DNA of 64,000 bases, from assembly GCF_009193295.2 (NCBI RefSeq), contig NZ_CP059973.1, positions 1,860,001-1,924,000 on the forward strand, in the 5' to 3' direction. Of this stretch, positions 1 through 8,767 are shown piece after piece (position 1 is the first letter of the stretch; each line of letters starts with the position of its first letter). Under the pieces are notes generated by a model that worked only from the letters and a program-made list of their open reading frames with translations, was not told the origin of the DNA and made no database searches. Origin of the DNA: Bacteroides luhongzhouii (GTDB taxonomy: Bacteria; Bacteroidota; Bacteroidia; Bacteroidales; Bacteroidaceae). A program made the translations under genes and the position numbers.

Positions 1-582
1 ATCTGGATGAGTAGGTTCCACTTTATGTGGGGAATAACAGTCTGCTCCTAAGATTTTACCTAATTCATCATTCCTCAATTTTTGATTTTGAGGGGTAAAA
101 CGCAGGGCAGAGGATGAAAAGATTGGTATGTTATATTTTTCTGCCATCTCATAGATAGCGATAGCCTCTCCTAATGTAGCTCCGATAGGTTTGTCTATGT
201 AACAAATCTTGCCAGCCTTGAAGACTTCTATAGCCTGTTCAAGATGAAGCCGTCCGTCATTTGTTTCCAGAAGCACGCAATCTACTTTATCCAATAAGTC
301 TGCTATAGAAGAGACGATTTCTACTCCATGAGCCTTAACTTTTTCAATATATTCGGGAATACGTTTATAGCTGGATTGAATTGTTTTAGAACCATACGGG
401 TAAGCGGCTACTACCCGGAACCCTTTAGAAAAAGTCTCGTCTGAGCCGCTATTGATCAATTCTGTAAAAGCGGTAGAATGGGAAGTGTCCAAACCGATAA
501 TCCCTATTTTCATGTTTTTTTGTGCGTATATACTGGTACTGATTATCAGTAATACAAAGAAAAAAGTAATTTTGTTTTTCAT
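1..582 (-). CDS. Exported Gfo/Idh/MocA-family oxidoreductase (partial, C-terminus beyond window)
   Basis: The first 194 codons are present and the 3' end runs off the window. The protein opens with a signal peptide (MKNKITFFFVLLIISTSIYA, cleavage expected before Gln), then a Rossmann start (MKIGIIGLDTSH) and a DKP motif in the position of the family's EKP motif. Gfo/Idh/MocA enzymes bind NAD(P) and oxidise, reduce or epimerise sugars; a few exported ones (GH109) cleave glycosides using bound NAD. An exported location is visible here, but the substrate is not. It lies 6 bp downstream of the nagB-like gene and is probably the distal gene of the same operon. I chose the upstream ATG because it creates a full signal peptide; an internal ATG at codon 24 would give a cytoplasmic form. 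Confidence 0.8.
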   Translation of the reverse strand, partial: MKNKITFFFVLLIISTSIYAQKNMKIGIIGLDTSHSTAFTELINSGSDETFSKGFRVVAAYPYGSKTIQSSYKRIPEYIEKVKAHGVEIVSSIADLLDKVDCVLLETNDGRLHLEQAIEVFKAGKICYIDKPIGATLGEAIAIYEMAEKYNIPIFSSSALRFTPQNQKLRNDELGKILGADCYSPHKVEPTHPD

Positions 583-588
583 GATTGG

Positions 589-1380
589 TTATAGATTTAT
601 TTGTTCTGCACTTTCGGCGTCCAAATATAATGAAGATTTTTCTTTTCTTCGTAATATACTTGCCGGACATTTTTTTGAAATTTCACCATAAATAGCTTGA
701 TATACTGCATGGGCCTTATTTTTAAAAGGTACAATACAAAACATCCATTCAGCTTCTAGCAAGGCAGGGATTGTTAGTGTCAATGCTTCTTTGGGTACTA
801 AATCCAGTCTTTCGAAGCATTTCTCGTTGACTTGCTGTTGACGGCATATTGGATCGAGTTTCACGATTTTTACCAGTTTGGGATCATTGAAATCTGCTAC
901 ATCCGGATCATTGAAGGCAATGTGTCCATTTTCTCCGATACCCAGACAGACAATGTCTACCGGATATTTGGTAAGTAGATTAGCATATCGTTTACATTCT
1001 TCTTCAAGACTTTTTGCACGCCCATTCAGGTAGTTTACTTTCTTGAAAGGAACTTTGTCAAAGATACGGTCACGGAGGAAATGACCGAAACTTTGTGGTG
1101 CGTCCGGATGAATACCGATGTATTCATCCATGTGGAAGGCATTAATTTTTGTCCAGTCGATTCGTTTATCCTGAACTAGATGATTTAAGAATTCATTTTG
1201 TGAGGGAGCGGCAGCAAAAACCATATTGATTTCAGCCTTTTCTTCCAAGAGTTTACAGATTCTATCAGCTACTTCTTTTGCCGCTTCGCTACCCATCTGT
1301 TGAAGAGTGGGATAAATCTTAACGGTCAGCAGTTCTTGTTGAAATACTTTGGTTGCTGATTCATTTACTATAGATAACAT
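589..1380 (-). CDS. NagB-like glucosamine-6-phosphate deaminase/isomerase family protein
   Basis: A 263-residue NagB-family protein, which in the canonical case converts glucosamine-6-phosphate to fructose-6-phosphate and ammonia in the cytoplasm. HMDEY (Asp85) matches the E. coli catalytic Asp72, and GENGHIAFNDP (His153) matches His143. However, the E. coli Asp141 position is Asn151, Glu148 is Asp158, and the glycine-rich phosphate loop (TGGTP in E. coli) is replaced by PSQNE. This is therefore a divergent subfamily whose substrate may not be glucosamine-6-phosphate. The open frame extends upstream to 1440, but the ATG at 1380 gives the natural length and overlaps the nagA-like gene by only 20 bp, indicating translational coupling. 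Its neighbours are a deacetylase and a sugar transporter, as expected for amino-sugar use. Confidence 0.85.
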   Translation of the reverse strand: MLSIVNESATKVFQQELLTVKIYPTLQQMGSEAAKEVADRICKLLEEKAEINMVFAAAPSQNEFLNHLVQDKRIDWTKINAFHMDEYIGIHPDAPQSFGHFLRDRIFDKVPFKKVNYLNGRAKSLEEECKRYANLLTKYPVDIVCLGIGENGHIAFNDPDVADFNDPKLVKIVKLDPICRQQQVNEKCFERLDLVPKEALTLTIPALLEAEWMFCIVPFKNKAHAVYQAIYGEISKKCPASILRRKEKSSLYLDAESAEQINL

Positions 1381-2548
1381 GACCTTCTGATATTGTGTTA
1401 ATAATATGAATTTGATTGTCGAAAATGACGATATCGGCATCTTTGCCTACTTCTAGGGAACCTTTTGATGAATCTATGCGTAAGATACGGGCGGGGGTAA
1501 GTGTTATCATGCGAATAGCGTCGGTGAGGGGGACGTCAGCTAATTGTATCATAGTTCTGACCAAACGGTCGGTAGTGGCTACACTACCTGCAAAAGCTGA
1601 ACGGTCCGGCATTTTTGCAACTCCGTCTTCAATTATCACTTTCTGACCATTAGTCAGACTTCCTAGAATGGATTCTCCATCCGGCATTCCTGCCCCTCGC
1701 ATCGCGTCGGTGCAAAGTGCAGTTTTATCGGGTCCTTTGAATTTATAAACAAACTGAAGAAGCGGTTTGGGGAGATGTATACCGTCAGCGATGATTTCGA
1801 CTGTTATATCATCAATCAAATAGGCAGCTTCCACTACTCCTGCATATCGAAAAGCATTTCTGCGTGTTACAGATGACATGGCCGAATATAAGTGAGTAAC
1901 ATGGGTATATCCGGCTTTGTATGCTTTTTCCACTTCTTCATAGATTGCGTTGGTGTGTGCGATGGAAGGGAGAATATGCTGCTTTTGCAACTCTTCCCCC
2001 ATTTCAATAGACCCTTCTAGTTCTGGAGCAACGCTCCAACGTACAATATCCTGTGAAGTATTTATAATTTGCTTATATTCCTTCGGACATGGTTTTTTGA
2101 GATAATTAGGATCTTGTGCTCCACATTGGGAGGGTGAAAAATAGGGACCTTCAAGATGTAGCCCTATGAATTTAGCACCTTTATTGTTGAGGCTTTTTGC
2201 TTTTTGGTAAGTGATAAAAGTGTTCATTAACTCTTCATCACTACAAGTCAACGTTGTAGGTACCATAGCTGTTGTTCCGTACTTCGCATGAGCTTCTGCG
2301 ATTTTTAGAAATGCTTCCACTGTTCCGTCCATAAAGTCATGTCCACCTCCCCCGTGAATATGCATATCAATAAAACCGGGAGATACATATTGCTGTTTCG
2401 CATCTATTATTTGATCGTCCGGGTTTATCTCGAGCATTTTATTGGTAACGATTTGTTCAATCTTTCCATTTATGCAGATCAATGCTTTACCGGTTTCTAT
2501 ACGGTCAGGAAAGATGAGTTGTCCATTTATAATGATTAATCTCTTCAT
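1361..2548 (-). CDS. nagA: N-acetylglucosamine-6-phosphate deacetylase family protein (NagA-like)
   Basis: A 395-residue amidohydrolase of the NagA family, which removes acetate from N-acetylhexosamine-6-phosphates in the cytoplasm. Visible motifs are the N-terminal metal site DMHIHGGGGHDFMDG, the metal-binding glutamate in LHLEGPYF, the histidines in SIAHTNA and THLYSAMS, and the catalytic aspartate in CTDAM. The usual THLYNAM is THLYSAM here, a small change near the sugar-phosphate site. Length is normal for NagA (about 380-400). It overlaps the downstream nagB-like gene and follows the MFS gene by 32 bp. N-acetylglucosamine-6-phosphate is the default substrate; another N-acetylhexosamine phosphate is possible given the divergent NagB partner. 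No kinase is encoded nearby, so phosphorylation must be supplied elsewhere. Confidence 0.88.
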   Translation of the reverse strand: MKRLIIINGQLIFPDRIETGKALICINGKIEQIVTNKMLEINPDDQIIDAKQQYVSPGFIDMHIHGGGGHDFMDGTVEAFLKIAEAHAKYGTTAMVPTTLTCSDEELMNTFITYQKAKSLNNKGAKFIGLHLEGPYFSPSQCGAQDPNYLKKPCPKEYKQIINTSQDIVRWSVAPELEGSIEMGEELQKQHILPSIAHTNAIYEEVEKAYKAGYTHVTHLYSAMSSVTRRNAFRYAGVVEAAYLIDDITVEIIADGIHLPKPLLQFVYKFKGPDKTALCTDAMRGAGMPDGESILGSLTNGQKVIIEDGVAKMPDRSAFAGSVATTDRLVRTMIQLADVPLTDAIRMITLTPARILRIDSSKGSLEVGKDADIVIFDNQIHIINTISEGHVIYSK

Positions 2549-2580
2549 TTTATGTTGTTTGAGGTTTATTCATTTGTTTT

Positions 2581-3894
2581 TTATTTCCATGAAGTAATCT
2601 TGTGTCCTTTAACTGCGAAGAATACAAGATAAAGGAAGCAGGGGATTAATACCCAGTAACCGATACGTAAATCGTATATTTCAGCAAAATGGCCGTAAAC
2701 TAACGGTAGGATCGCATTTCCACAAAGTCCCATGATTAGTAGTGAAGAACCTGTTTTGGTAAATTTTCCTAATCCATGAATGGATAATGGCCAGATACCT
2801 GCATAAATTAGTGCATTGGGAAAGCCTAGTGCATTGAGAAAAAAAATGGAGGCATTGGCTTGGTGTCCGAAAAGAGTTACATTAAAGTCGGCCAATACAA
2901 CTCCGAGTGAAAGGAATAATCCTGATATTGTACATATAATCAGTGCATTCTTCTGTGAGATATATTTCGGGATTACAATGATTCCCAATATATAACCAAT
3001 CATTGTACATGCCAAAGTATATGAGGGAAATGCTTTTGCTTCCAGTAAATCCATACCCATAGAATTGGCATAATTGATAATCGTGTCAATGGCTATAACT
3101 TGTGTTCCTACGTGAAAGAAGATAGCTAGTGCCCCTAAGATGAGGTATGGAAAACCAAAAATGTTTTTCTGACTACTATGTCCGCTGTCTTTGTCGGCTG
3201 TTGCATTCTGTTTATCCGTATTAATTTCCGGTAAGACAGAATAACGGATACCGATTCCGGCTAATAAAAGTAGTACTCCTAGTATGGCGTACGGAACGAT
3301 GACACGCTGTATCAGTTCGTCAAGCATGGCATTTTGGGTAGTTGCATCCAATGTGCCAGATTCTATCAGAGCAAAAAAATCACTGTCATCTGCTTTTAGA
3401 ATCAGTGCTGCGAAAATGAGAGGAGAGATGATTCCGGCAAATTTATTACATATACCCATGATGCTGATACGTCGGGCAGCACTGTCAATCGGACCGATAA
3501 TTGTCACGTACGGATTAGCTGCTGTTTGCAGGATTGCCAGACCTGTTCCTATGGAGAACAAACCGATCAGAAAGATTTCGAATTGTCGGGCTAAAGCAGC
3601 CGGAACGAATATGAAAGCTCCCAATGCGGTTAACATAAAGCCGTACATAATTCCTCGTTTGAAGCCTACTTTCTTTAACAATATTCCTGAAGGAACTGCC
3701 ATTACAAAATAGGCAATGTAGAAAGCAAATGCTACAAAGTAGGATTCGAAATGTGTAAGTTCACAAGATATACGGAAATAAGGAATGAGTATGGAGTTGA
3801 CCCAAGATATAAATCCAAAAATAAAGAACATTCCGGCAAGAATGCCTATTGAGATGTAGTAGGTCTTTTTATTTGAGGTATTATTGTTTTCCAT
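2581..3894 (-). CDS. Sugar MFS transporter, FucP/NagP/GGP family
   Basis: A 437-residue inner-membrane permease with the hydrophobic pattern of 12 transmembrane segments. It carries the family motif LQTAANPYVTIIGP and a C-terminal TGSSLLIMGLCGNAILP segment. Compared with E. coli FucP (recalled), the proton-coupling Asp46 position is Ser (WVNSILIPYF) and Glu135 is Gln (LQTAANP). It is therefore unlikely to be a fucose permease; related proteins move glucose, galactose or N-acetylglucosamine. As the first gene after its own promoter and just before nagA/nagB-like genes, it is best read as the importer of the N-acetylhexosamine freed in the periplasm by this PUL. The substrate is inferred from context only. 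Confidence 0.88.
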   Translation of the reverse strand: MENNNTSNKKTYYISIGILAGMFFIFGFISWVNSILIPYFRISCELTHFESYFVAFAFYIAYFVMAVPSGILLKKVGFKRGIMYGFMLTALGAFIFVPAALARQFEIFLIGLFSIGTGLAILQTAANPYVTIIGPIDSAARRISIMGICNKFAGIISPLIFAALILKADDSDFFALIESGTLDATTQNAMLDELIQRVIVPYAILGVLLLLAGIGIRYSVLPEINTDKQNATADKDSGHSSQKNIFGFPYLILGALAIFFHVGTQVIAIDTIINYANSMGMDLLEAKAFPSYTLACTMIGYILGIIVIPKYISQKNALIICTISGLFLSLGVVLADFNVTLFGHQANASIFFLNALGFPNALIYAGIWPLSIHGLGKFTKTGSSLLIMGLCGNAILPLVYGHFAEIYDLRIGYWVLIPCFLYLVFFAVKGHKITSWK

Positions 3895-3939
3895 TATTAT
3901 AGATAAATTAGTTTACAGGTTTTTCTTATTTTCTATTTG

Positions 3940-4002
3940 CAAAGTTAGGAATGTAGAAGTGATGTTTTTAGAAGAAAAGCGAAAAGCTATATTCAAAAAA
4001 CG
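3940..4002 (-). promoter_or_regulatory. Promoter and operator of the MFS-nagA-nagB-Gfo/Idh unit
   Basis: On the minus strand the -7 box TAACTTTG (3947-3940) fits the Bacteroides consensus TAnnTTTG. Exactly 27 bp further upstream is a bipartite element, read on the plus strand as AAAAGCGAAAA (3975-3985), six bases, TTCAAAAA (3992-3999), ACG. The same element at the same distance lies before the susC gene of this PUL. Two direct A-rich half-sites fit an AraC-type activator, most simply the XylR-like protein encoded at 15448-16593. The promoter separates intracellular catabolism from the upstream hydrolase genes. Confidence 0.65.
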
Positions 4003-4023
4003 TATTCTTATTGAAACAATTTC

Positions 4024-4914
4024 TCATTTTTTTAATTGACTATTTAAAAAATATATGATGTCATTGATATAATTAGTGGCAATATAATTATATTGTGCAT
4101 GTCCTTTGCCTTCCAATATTTGGAGTTTGGAAATTGTGTCACCTATATTTTTCATCCGTTGTTGGATGGCATGTCCGTATTCAACACTGATAACATCATC
4201 ACAGTCTCCATGAAATGTGAGAATAGGAGGTGTGTGGGGGGAGATCATATTTGGATTTTCCATAGCTCCCCAAAGATTAATAACTCCTTTTATCTTAATG
4301 AATGTAGGACATTCTACATAGGTTGTATGAAGAGCGGTTATTGCCCCAGCAGAGCCACCGCAAAGAAACACAGAATGAATATTCAGGTTGTATTTCGTGG
4401 CATTTGTTTTCAGCCATTCCAATGCACTTATTGCATCCAAAGAAGCGTTCTTTATAGATTGTCTGATAAGTGGATGAAATTTGTAATTGACAGGTATTCC
4501 GTTTTTCATTTGCGATTCACATGATATCCCTTTACGATGATGATATTTCATTGTGAGATAATAGTTTATTGAGATAACGGCAAATCCTCTTTGAACAATA
4601 GCTTTGCAAATAGGATTAAGCCCGTTAACTTCCACTTTATCTCCTCCAGTAAATCCTCCTCCATGTATGAATACAAAAACGGGGAATCCTTTTTCTGGTT
4701 TTTTTTTATCGGGTAGGTAAAGATCTAACAGTCTGTCGGAAGAATGGTCGTTGGGAGAAAACTTTTTTCTTTGCAGGCCGTAGCGGACATCTTTGATGAC
4801 TGTATAAGTTTGAGGTGTTCCCTGCTGTTTTTCCGGTACTTCAGCTTTTGCCATAGACAAAAATGCCAATAAAAAACTGAATATACATAATATTGCTTTT
4901 AAATAGCGATTCAT
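4024..4914 (-). CDS. Secreted alpha/beta-hydrolase (probable carbohydrate esterase/lipase-like)
   Basis: A 296-residue alpha/beta-hydrolase with a signal peptide ending in SMAKA. It shows the oxyanion-hole motif FIHGGGFTGGDK, the nucleophile elbow CGGSAGA (serine in GxSxG form), an acid in FHGDCDDVI and the histidine in KGHAQYNY. This arrangement is typical of the lipase/esterase and acetylesterase group (COG0657-like). In a PUL between GH3 and a transporter gene, the simplest role is removal of acetyl or other ester groups from oligosaccharides in the periplasm. The exact ester cannot be seen. It lies 26 bp downstream of the GH3 gene in the same direction. Confidence 0.8.
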   Translation of the reverse strand: MNRYLKAILCIFSFLLAFLSMAKAEVPEKQQGTPQTYTVIKDVRYGLQRKKFSPNDHSSDRLLDLYLPDKKKPEKGFPVFVFIHGGGFTGGDKVEVNGLNPICKAIVQRGFAVISINYYLTMKYHHRKGISCESQMKNGIPVNYKFHPLIRQSIKNASLDAISALEWLKTNATKYNLNIHSVFLCGGSAGAITALHTTYVECPTFIKIKGVINLWGAMENPNMISPHTPPILTFHGDCDDVISVEYGHAIQQRMKNIGDTISKLQILEGKGHAQYNYIATNYINDIIYFLNSQLKK

Positions 4915-4940
4915 AATGGATTTGTTAATATAATCTTGAT

Positions 4941-7148
4941 TTACTGTTTTTCTAGCGTGAAATTTTTCTGTAATCTAATATCGCGGGAAGATGCTCCAAT
5001 CTGTATTGTAAAAGTGCCGGGATCTGCTTTCCAGCCTTTATTCTTAATATCATAATATTGTAGTGCGCGCTTAGTTAGTTTTATCGTTACTCTTTGAGAT
5101 TCTCCGGGTTGTAACGCCACTTTTTCAAATCCTTTTAATTCTTTGACCGGACGTTGAACACTACATTCCGGTTGATGTACATATAGCTGTGCAATTTCCT
5201 GACCATATCGCTTACCGGCGTTGCTGACAGTGAAAGAAACTTTGAATGTCTCATCTGCTTCATTCCATATCGGGCTCATTTCCAGATTTGAATATTCGAA
5301 TGAAGTGTAAGATAGACCGAAACCGAATTCAAATTGGGGTTGTATTTGGTATGTATCAAAGTAACGGTATCCTACCATGATTCCTTCTTTGAACCGGACG
5401 GTGTCTTTTTTTCCAGGATATTCTCCAAAAATATGATCTGGCATATCTTCTAGTTTTTTACACCAAGTTGTGGTCAGTTTGCCGGAAGGATTAACTTCTC
5501 CTAATAAATTGCGTGCTAGTGCATTTCCACCTTCCATTCCTGTAAAGCTGCTGTAAAGTAATGCTGGAACTCGTTTTTGCCATTCCCCAAGCTCTATTGG
5601 ACTTCCACTCGTTAATATCACTATTGTATTAGGATTCACTTCAGTAATTCCATTTATCAGTTTATCCTGTTGGTATGGTAATTTAAGATTGGGTTTGTCG
5701 TAGCCTTCACAGTCTGAACCATTCTCGTGATTAAGTCCTCCTACATAAATGACTAGATCTGCATTAGAAGCAACAGAAATAGCTTCTTTGTATAGAATCG
5801 GGTCGAATTCATCAAATTCGTTGGTAAACCAGTGACCTATAGGATATACTTTATGGTTGAGTTTATAGCCGGGAGCGTATTCAAGCTCGACTTTTCCATT
5901 GAAATGTTTGCGTATTCCTTCTAAAGGAGTAATCTCATATTTCGGCTTTAATTTGGTACTTCCACCACCACCAGCGAATTTTTCTGTGGCATTGGCTCCT
6001 ATGACTGCAACCTTCTTGTAAAGTGAAAGATTCAGAGGTAATATATTATTGGAATTTTGCAATAGAATATATGATTCATCTGCTATTTTTAAAGCTGCTT
6101 TCCGGTGGGCAGGAGTAGCAAGTTTGGCCGCCATACCAGTAGTGTCATGGGAGGCTTTTCCTATGATATTTAACCGAAGCATTAATTTTAATATATTACG
6201 AACCTTTTGATTAATAGCTTCTTCTGGAACTTCTCTGTTTTTTACTTTCTCCAATAAAGGGTTGGCTAGATAATATTCTTCAAAAGCATATTTTTTATTT
6301 CGCTTGATTTCTGTTCCCATTTCAACATCCATTCCGCACATTGCTGTATGAACTGTGCTATGCACGGCGTTCCAGTCGGATACTACCATTCCGTCAAAAC
6401 CAAGTTCCTTCCGTAGTATAGTATCGAGTAGGTAGGGATTTTCCGTACACCATAGTCCACGTACTTTATTGTAAGCTGCCATTACAGATAGAGCACCTCC
6501 TTTTTGAATGGCTGCTTCAAAAGCTGGTAGATAAATTTCGTGTAGAGCTCGTTCGCCTACTTCGGCACTGACTTTATACTGGTTGAACGCCTGACTGTTG
6601 AGCGCAAAATGTTTAACGCAAGAAGCTACCCCTTGCGATTGTACTCCTTGTATATATGGAATAGCAAGTTCACCGCTTAAAAAAGGATCTTCACTGAAAT
6701 ATTCCCAGTTCCTTCCATTTTGCAAAGAGCGGTGGATGTTTACTCCGGGAGCCAGGCTTACATGTTTGCCGCGTGCTTTACACTCTGCTCCAAGAACTTC
6801 TCCGTATAGTTTTGCCAGGTCCCGATTCCACGTGGAGGCTAATGCTGTAAGAGCTGGTAGGTAAGTACATGAATCATTATTCCATTCTGCAGAAGTCCAT
6901 CCGTTGGGAATAACTTCGTGACGTACTCCATGCGGACCGTCGGAATATTGAAGGTCAGGAATTCCTAGTCGGGGCACTCCACCGCTTGAGAACATTGTAT
7001 TGCCATGTAACATTCCTATTTTTTCTTCTAAGGTCATAGTTGATAAAAGATTCTCGACTTGTTTATTCTCACAGGAAGATTTACTTCCTGTGAGACATGA
7101 TGACAAAAAAACGAGAATACATAAACTATATGGAATTGATTTTTTCAT
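4941..7148 (-). CDS. GH3 beta-glycosidase, lipoprotein (probable beta-glucosidase)
   Basis: A 735-residue GH3 enzyme with a lipoprotein signal (VFLSSC, Cys18). The N-terminal barrel carries VKHFALNSQ and the nucleophile Asp258 in VVSDWNAVHS. A C-terminal alpha/beta domain follows (GGLNHENGSDCEGYDKP), then a fibronectin-III-like domain (about residues 610-735), as in BglX-type beta-glucosidases. The NagZ-type KH(F/I)PGHG motif is absent, which argues against a beta-N-acetylglucosaminidase. It probably trims oligosaccharides released by the neighbouring GH26 enzyme, at the outer membrane or in the periplasm. Glucose, mannose or xylose specificity cannot be told from sequence alone. Confidence 0.9.
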   Translation of the reverse strand: MKKSIPYSLCILVFLSSCLTGSKSSCENKQVENLLSTMTLEEKIGMLHGNTMFSSGGVPRLGIPDLQYSDGPHGVRHEVIPNGWTSAEWNNDSCTYLPALTALASTWNRDLAKLYGEVLGAECKARGKHVSLAPGVNIHRSLQNGRNWEYFSEDPFLSGELAIPYIQGVQSQGVASCVKHFALNSQAFNQYKVSAEVGERALHEIYLPAFEAAIQKGGALSVMAAYNKVRGLWCTENPYLLDTILRKELGFDGMVVSDWNAVHSTVHTAMCGMDVEMGTEIKRNKKYAFEEYYLANPLLEKVKNREVPEEAINQKVRNILKLMLRLNIIGKASHDTTGMAAKLATPAHRKAALKIADESYILLQNSNNILPLNLSLYKKVAVIGANATEKFAGGGGSTKLKPKYEITPLEGIRKHFNGKVELEYAPGYKLNHKVYPIGHWFTNEFDEFDPILYKEAISVASNADLVIYVGGLNHENGSDCEGYDKPNLKLPYQQDKLINGITEVNPNTIVILTSGSPIELGEWQKRVPALLYSSFTGMEGGNALARNLLGEVNPSGKLTTTWCKKLEDMPDHIFGEYPGKKDTVRFKEGIMVGYRYFDTYQIQPQFEFGFGLSYTSFEYSNLEMSPIWNEADETFKVSFTVSNAGKRYGQEIAQLYVHQPECSVQRPVKELKGFEKVALQPGESQRVTIKLTKRALQYYDIKNKGWKADPGTFTIQIGASSRDIRLQKNFTLEKQ

Positions 7149-7180
7149 TTTGCCAGATTTATGTTTCAGTGACTTCTATC

Positions 7181-8743
7181 TTATTTTCTGCTTTCGAATT
7201 CTTGATATACTTCTGTTGGGATAGCATCTAGCCAATATGGGTCCTGTACTAATTGCTTATATAATTCTAGTGCTTCGGGATCACTTTGGAGTCGTCGGTC
7301 TGAATTTTCAGTACCTGTGTTTTCATGATTTTCCCAGATAACAGCCTTTACTCTCGGATATGCGGTTTTTATCTCGAACCATTCCCTTATCCATCGCTTG
7401 CGGTCACAACTGCCGGAATAGCCTCCTTCACTAATCATGATTGGCTTATCCGGAGAAATGGTATGGATATCCTTCATTAAAGTTAATGGATAACGTTTTT
7501 CTTCAGGGAAGGTTTCGCTTAATGAAGGAGGGTAGCAGCTGACCCCCAACCAATCTACATAAATGTCGCCCGGATAGTAATCTTTCATTTGGTTATCTGC
7601 GGTATTAGGCATGCTGACACTGTTGGGAGACCAGACAAATACATTATATGCAGTTAACCCGAGTTGTTCGGCAATGTTGTACATACGTCTCCAAGCACGT
7701 ACATAGTTTTTGGTATCTCTGAAATAAGATATCCATCCACCGTTCATTTCATTCATAGGACGAAACCATATAGGGCCCATGTCCTTCACAGACTGTGCTG
7801 TGACTTCAGTGAAGTAAGCTTTGAAAAAATCGTCCAGACTACCTTGGGCAATAGGAGCTGATTTGGTAGGGGGAGTCCATCCATAAAGGAAGATACGTGA
7901 TTTTCCATTGAAGTTTTTACTCCAGTATTTTTCTCTTGCATCTTGCATTTCTGCAAAATTTCGTCCTTGCTCCATATTCTGATACCATAACATAATGGAT
8001 AGCTGTTTCCCGACCATTTTTTCGAATAAGGTTACCGCACATGCATCAGTAATTCCTTCTCTGTCTTCTGGATCATAAGCATATAATGGGCAGAAAGCAC
8101 CATGGTAACAACCGTTTTTGGGAACGTATTTAGGATCTGTTTTATATTCTCCCATAACTTTGATTTCATCAATAGCTATTATAACTCTTTCTCCAGAAGG
8201 AGGGACTAGAACTACTTTTACATATCTGCATTCTGCTTTATTTACAGGGATAGAACTCCAAACATGTTCTGTAGGTTCAGTAGAAGTAAAGGTCGTACTG
8301 TTAGGGGCTTTTGTCCATGATTGATTATCTTTGCTGTAAGCTAAGGTGGCTTGTGAGGGTAGTTTCATACTGTAAAGTTGGTCTGCGACGGCATGTATGG
8401 CAACTTCTTCGATTGTTCTTAAAGAGCCAAGATCTATCACTACCTCTACTGTTTGATTTTCCCAACTAACAATGCAATCTTTAGGACTAGTTCCGCCAAT
8501 CTCTTCATCTGTCAGTTTACTTCCGGTGCTCCAAGGAGTAATCGGGTATTGATCTTGAAAGTTTTTGTGTGCCGTAGCATTCACTTTATAAAATTTACCG
8601 GCAGCGAAGTTGACTTTAGTTTGTACAATGGGCTCATCCGGTTGATCAGGATTAAAGGTTACTTCTCCTGATTGGTAATCTTCAGCGTTGCAGGAAGCTA
8701 ACGAGAGAATAAAAGCTGTAAAAATTATATTTTTGAGTCTCAT
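7181..8743 (-). CDS. GH26 glycoside hydrolase with N-terminal discoidin-like domain, surface lipoprotein
   Basis: A 520-residue lipoprotein (LSLASC). Residues about 45-205 look like an F5/8-type-C or discoidin carbohydrate-binding domain. The remainder is GH26: the acid/base is Glu332 in IWFRPMNEMNGGW and the nucleophile is Glu439 in KPIMISEGGYSG, with the conserved DWLGVSCYP strand between them. GH26 enzymes are mostly endo-beta-1,4-mannanases, with some acting on mixed-linkage glucan or beta-1,3-xylan. The residues after the acid/base (ISYF, where mannanases usually have FWW) differ, so mannanase activity is not assured. It is probably the endo-acting surface enzyme that feeds the SusC/SusD pair upstream. 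Confidence 0.88.
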   Translation of the reverse strand: MRLKNIIFTAFILSLASCNAEDYQSGEVTFNPDQPDEPIVQTKVNFAAGKFYKVNATAHKNFQDQYPITPWSTGSKLTDEEIGGTSPKDCIVSWENQTVEVVIDLGSLRTIEEVAIHAVADQLYSMKLPSQATLAYSKDNQSWTKAPNSTTFTSTEPTEHVWSSIPVNKAECRYVKVVLVPPSGERVIIAIDEIKVMGEYKTDPKYVPKNGCYHGAFCPLYAYDPEDREGITDACAVTLFEKMVGKQLSIMLWYQNMEQGRNFAEMQDAREKYWSKNFNGKSRIFLYGWTPPTKSAPIAQGSLDDFFKAYFTEVTAQSVKDMGPIWFRPMNEMNGGWISYFRDTKNYVRAWRRMYNIAEQLGLTAYNVFVWSPNSVSMPNTADNQMKDYYPGDIYVDWLGVSCYPPSLSETFPEEKRYPLTLMKDIHTISPDKPIMISEGGYSGSCDRKRWIREWFEIKTAYPRVKAVIWENHENTGTENSDRRLQSDPEALELYKQLVQDPYWLDAIPTEVYQEFESRK

Positions 8744-8767
8744 ATTTCTTGTTTTTCTGATTAATAA

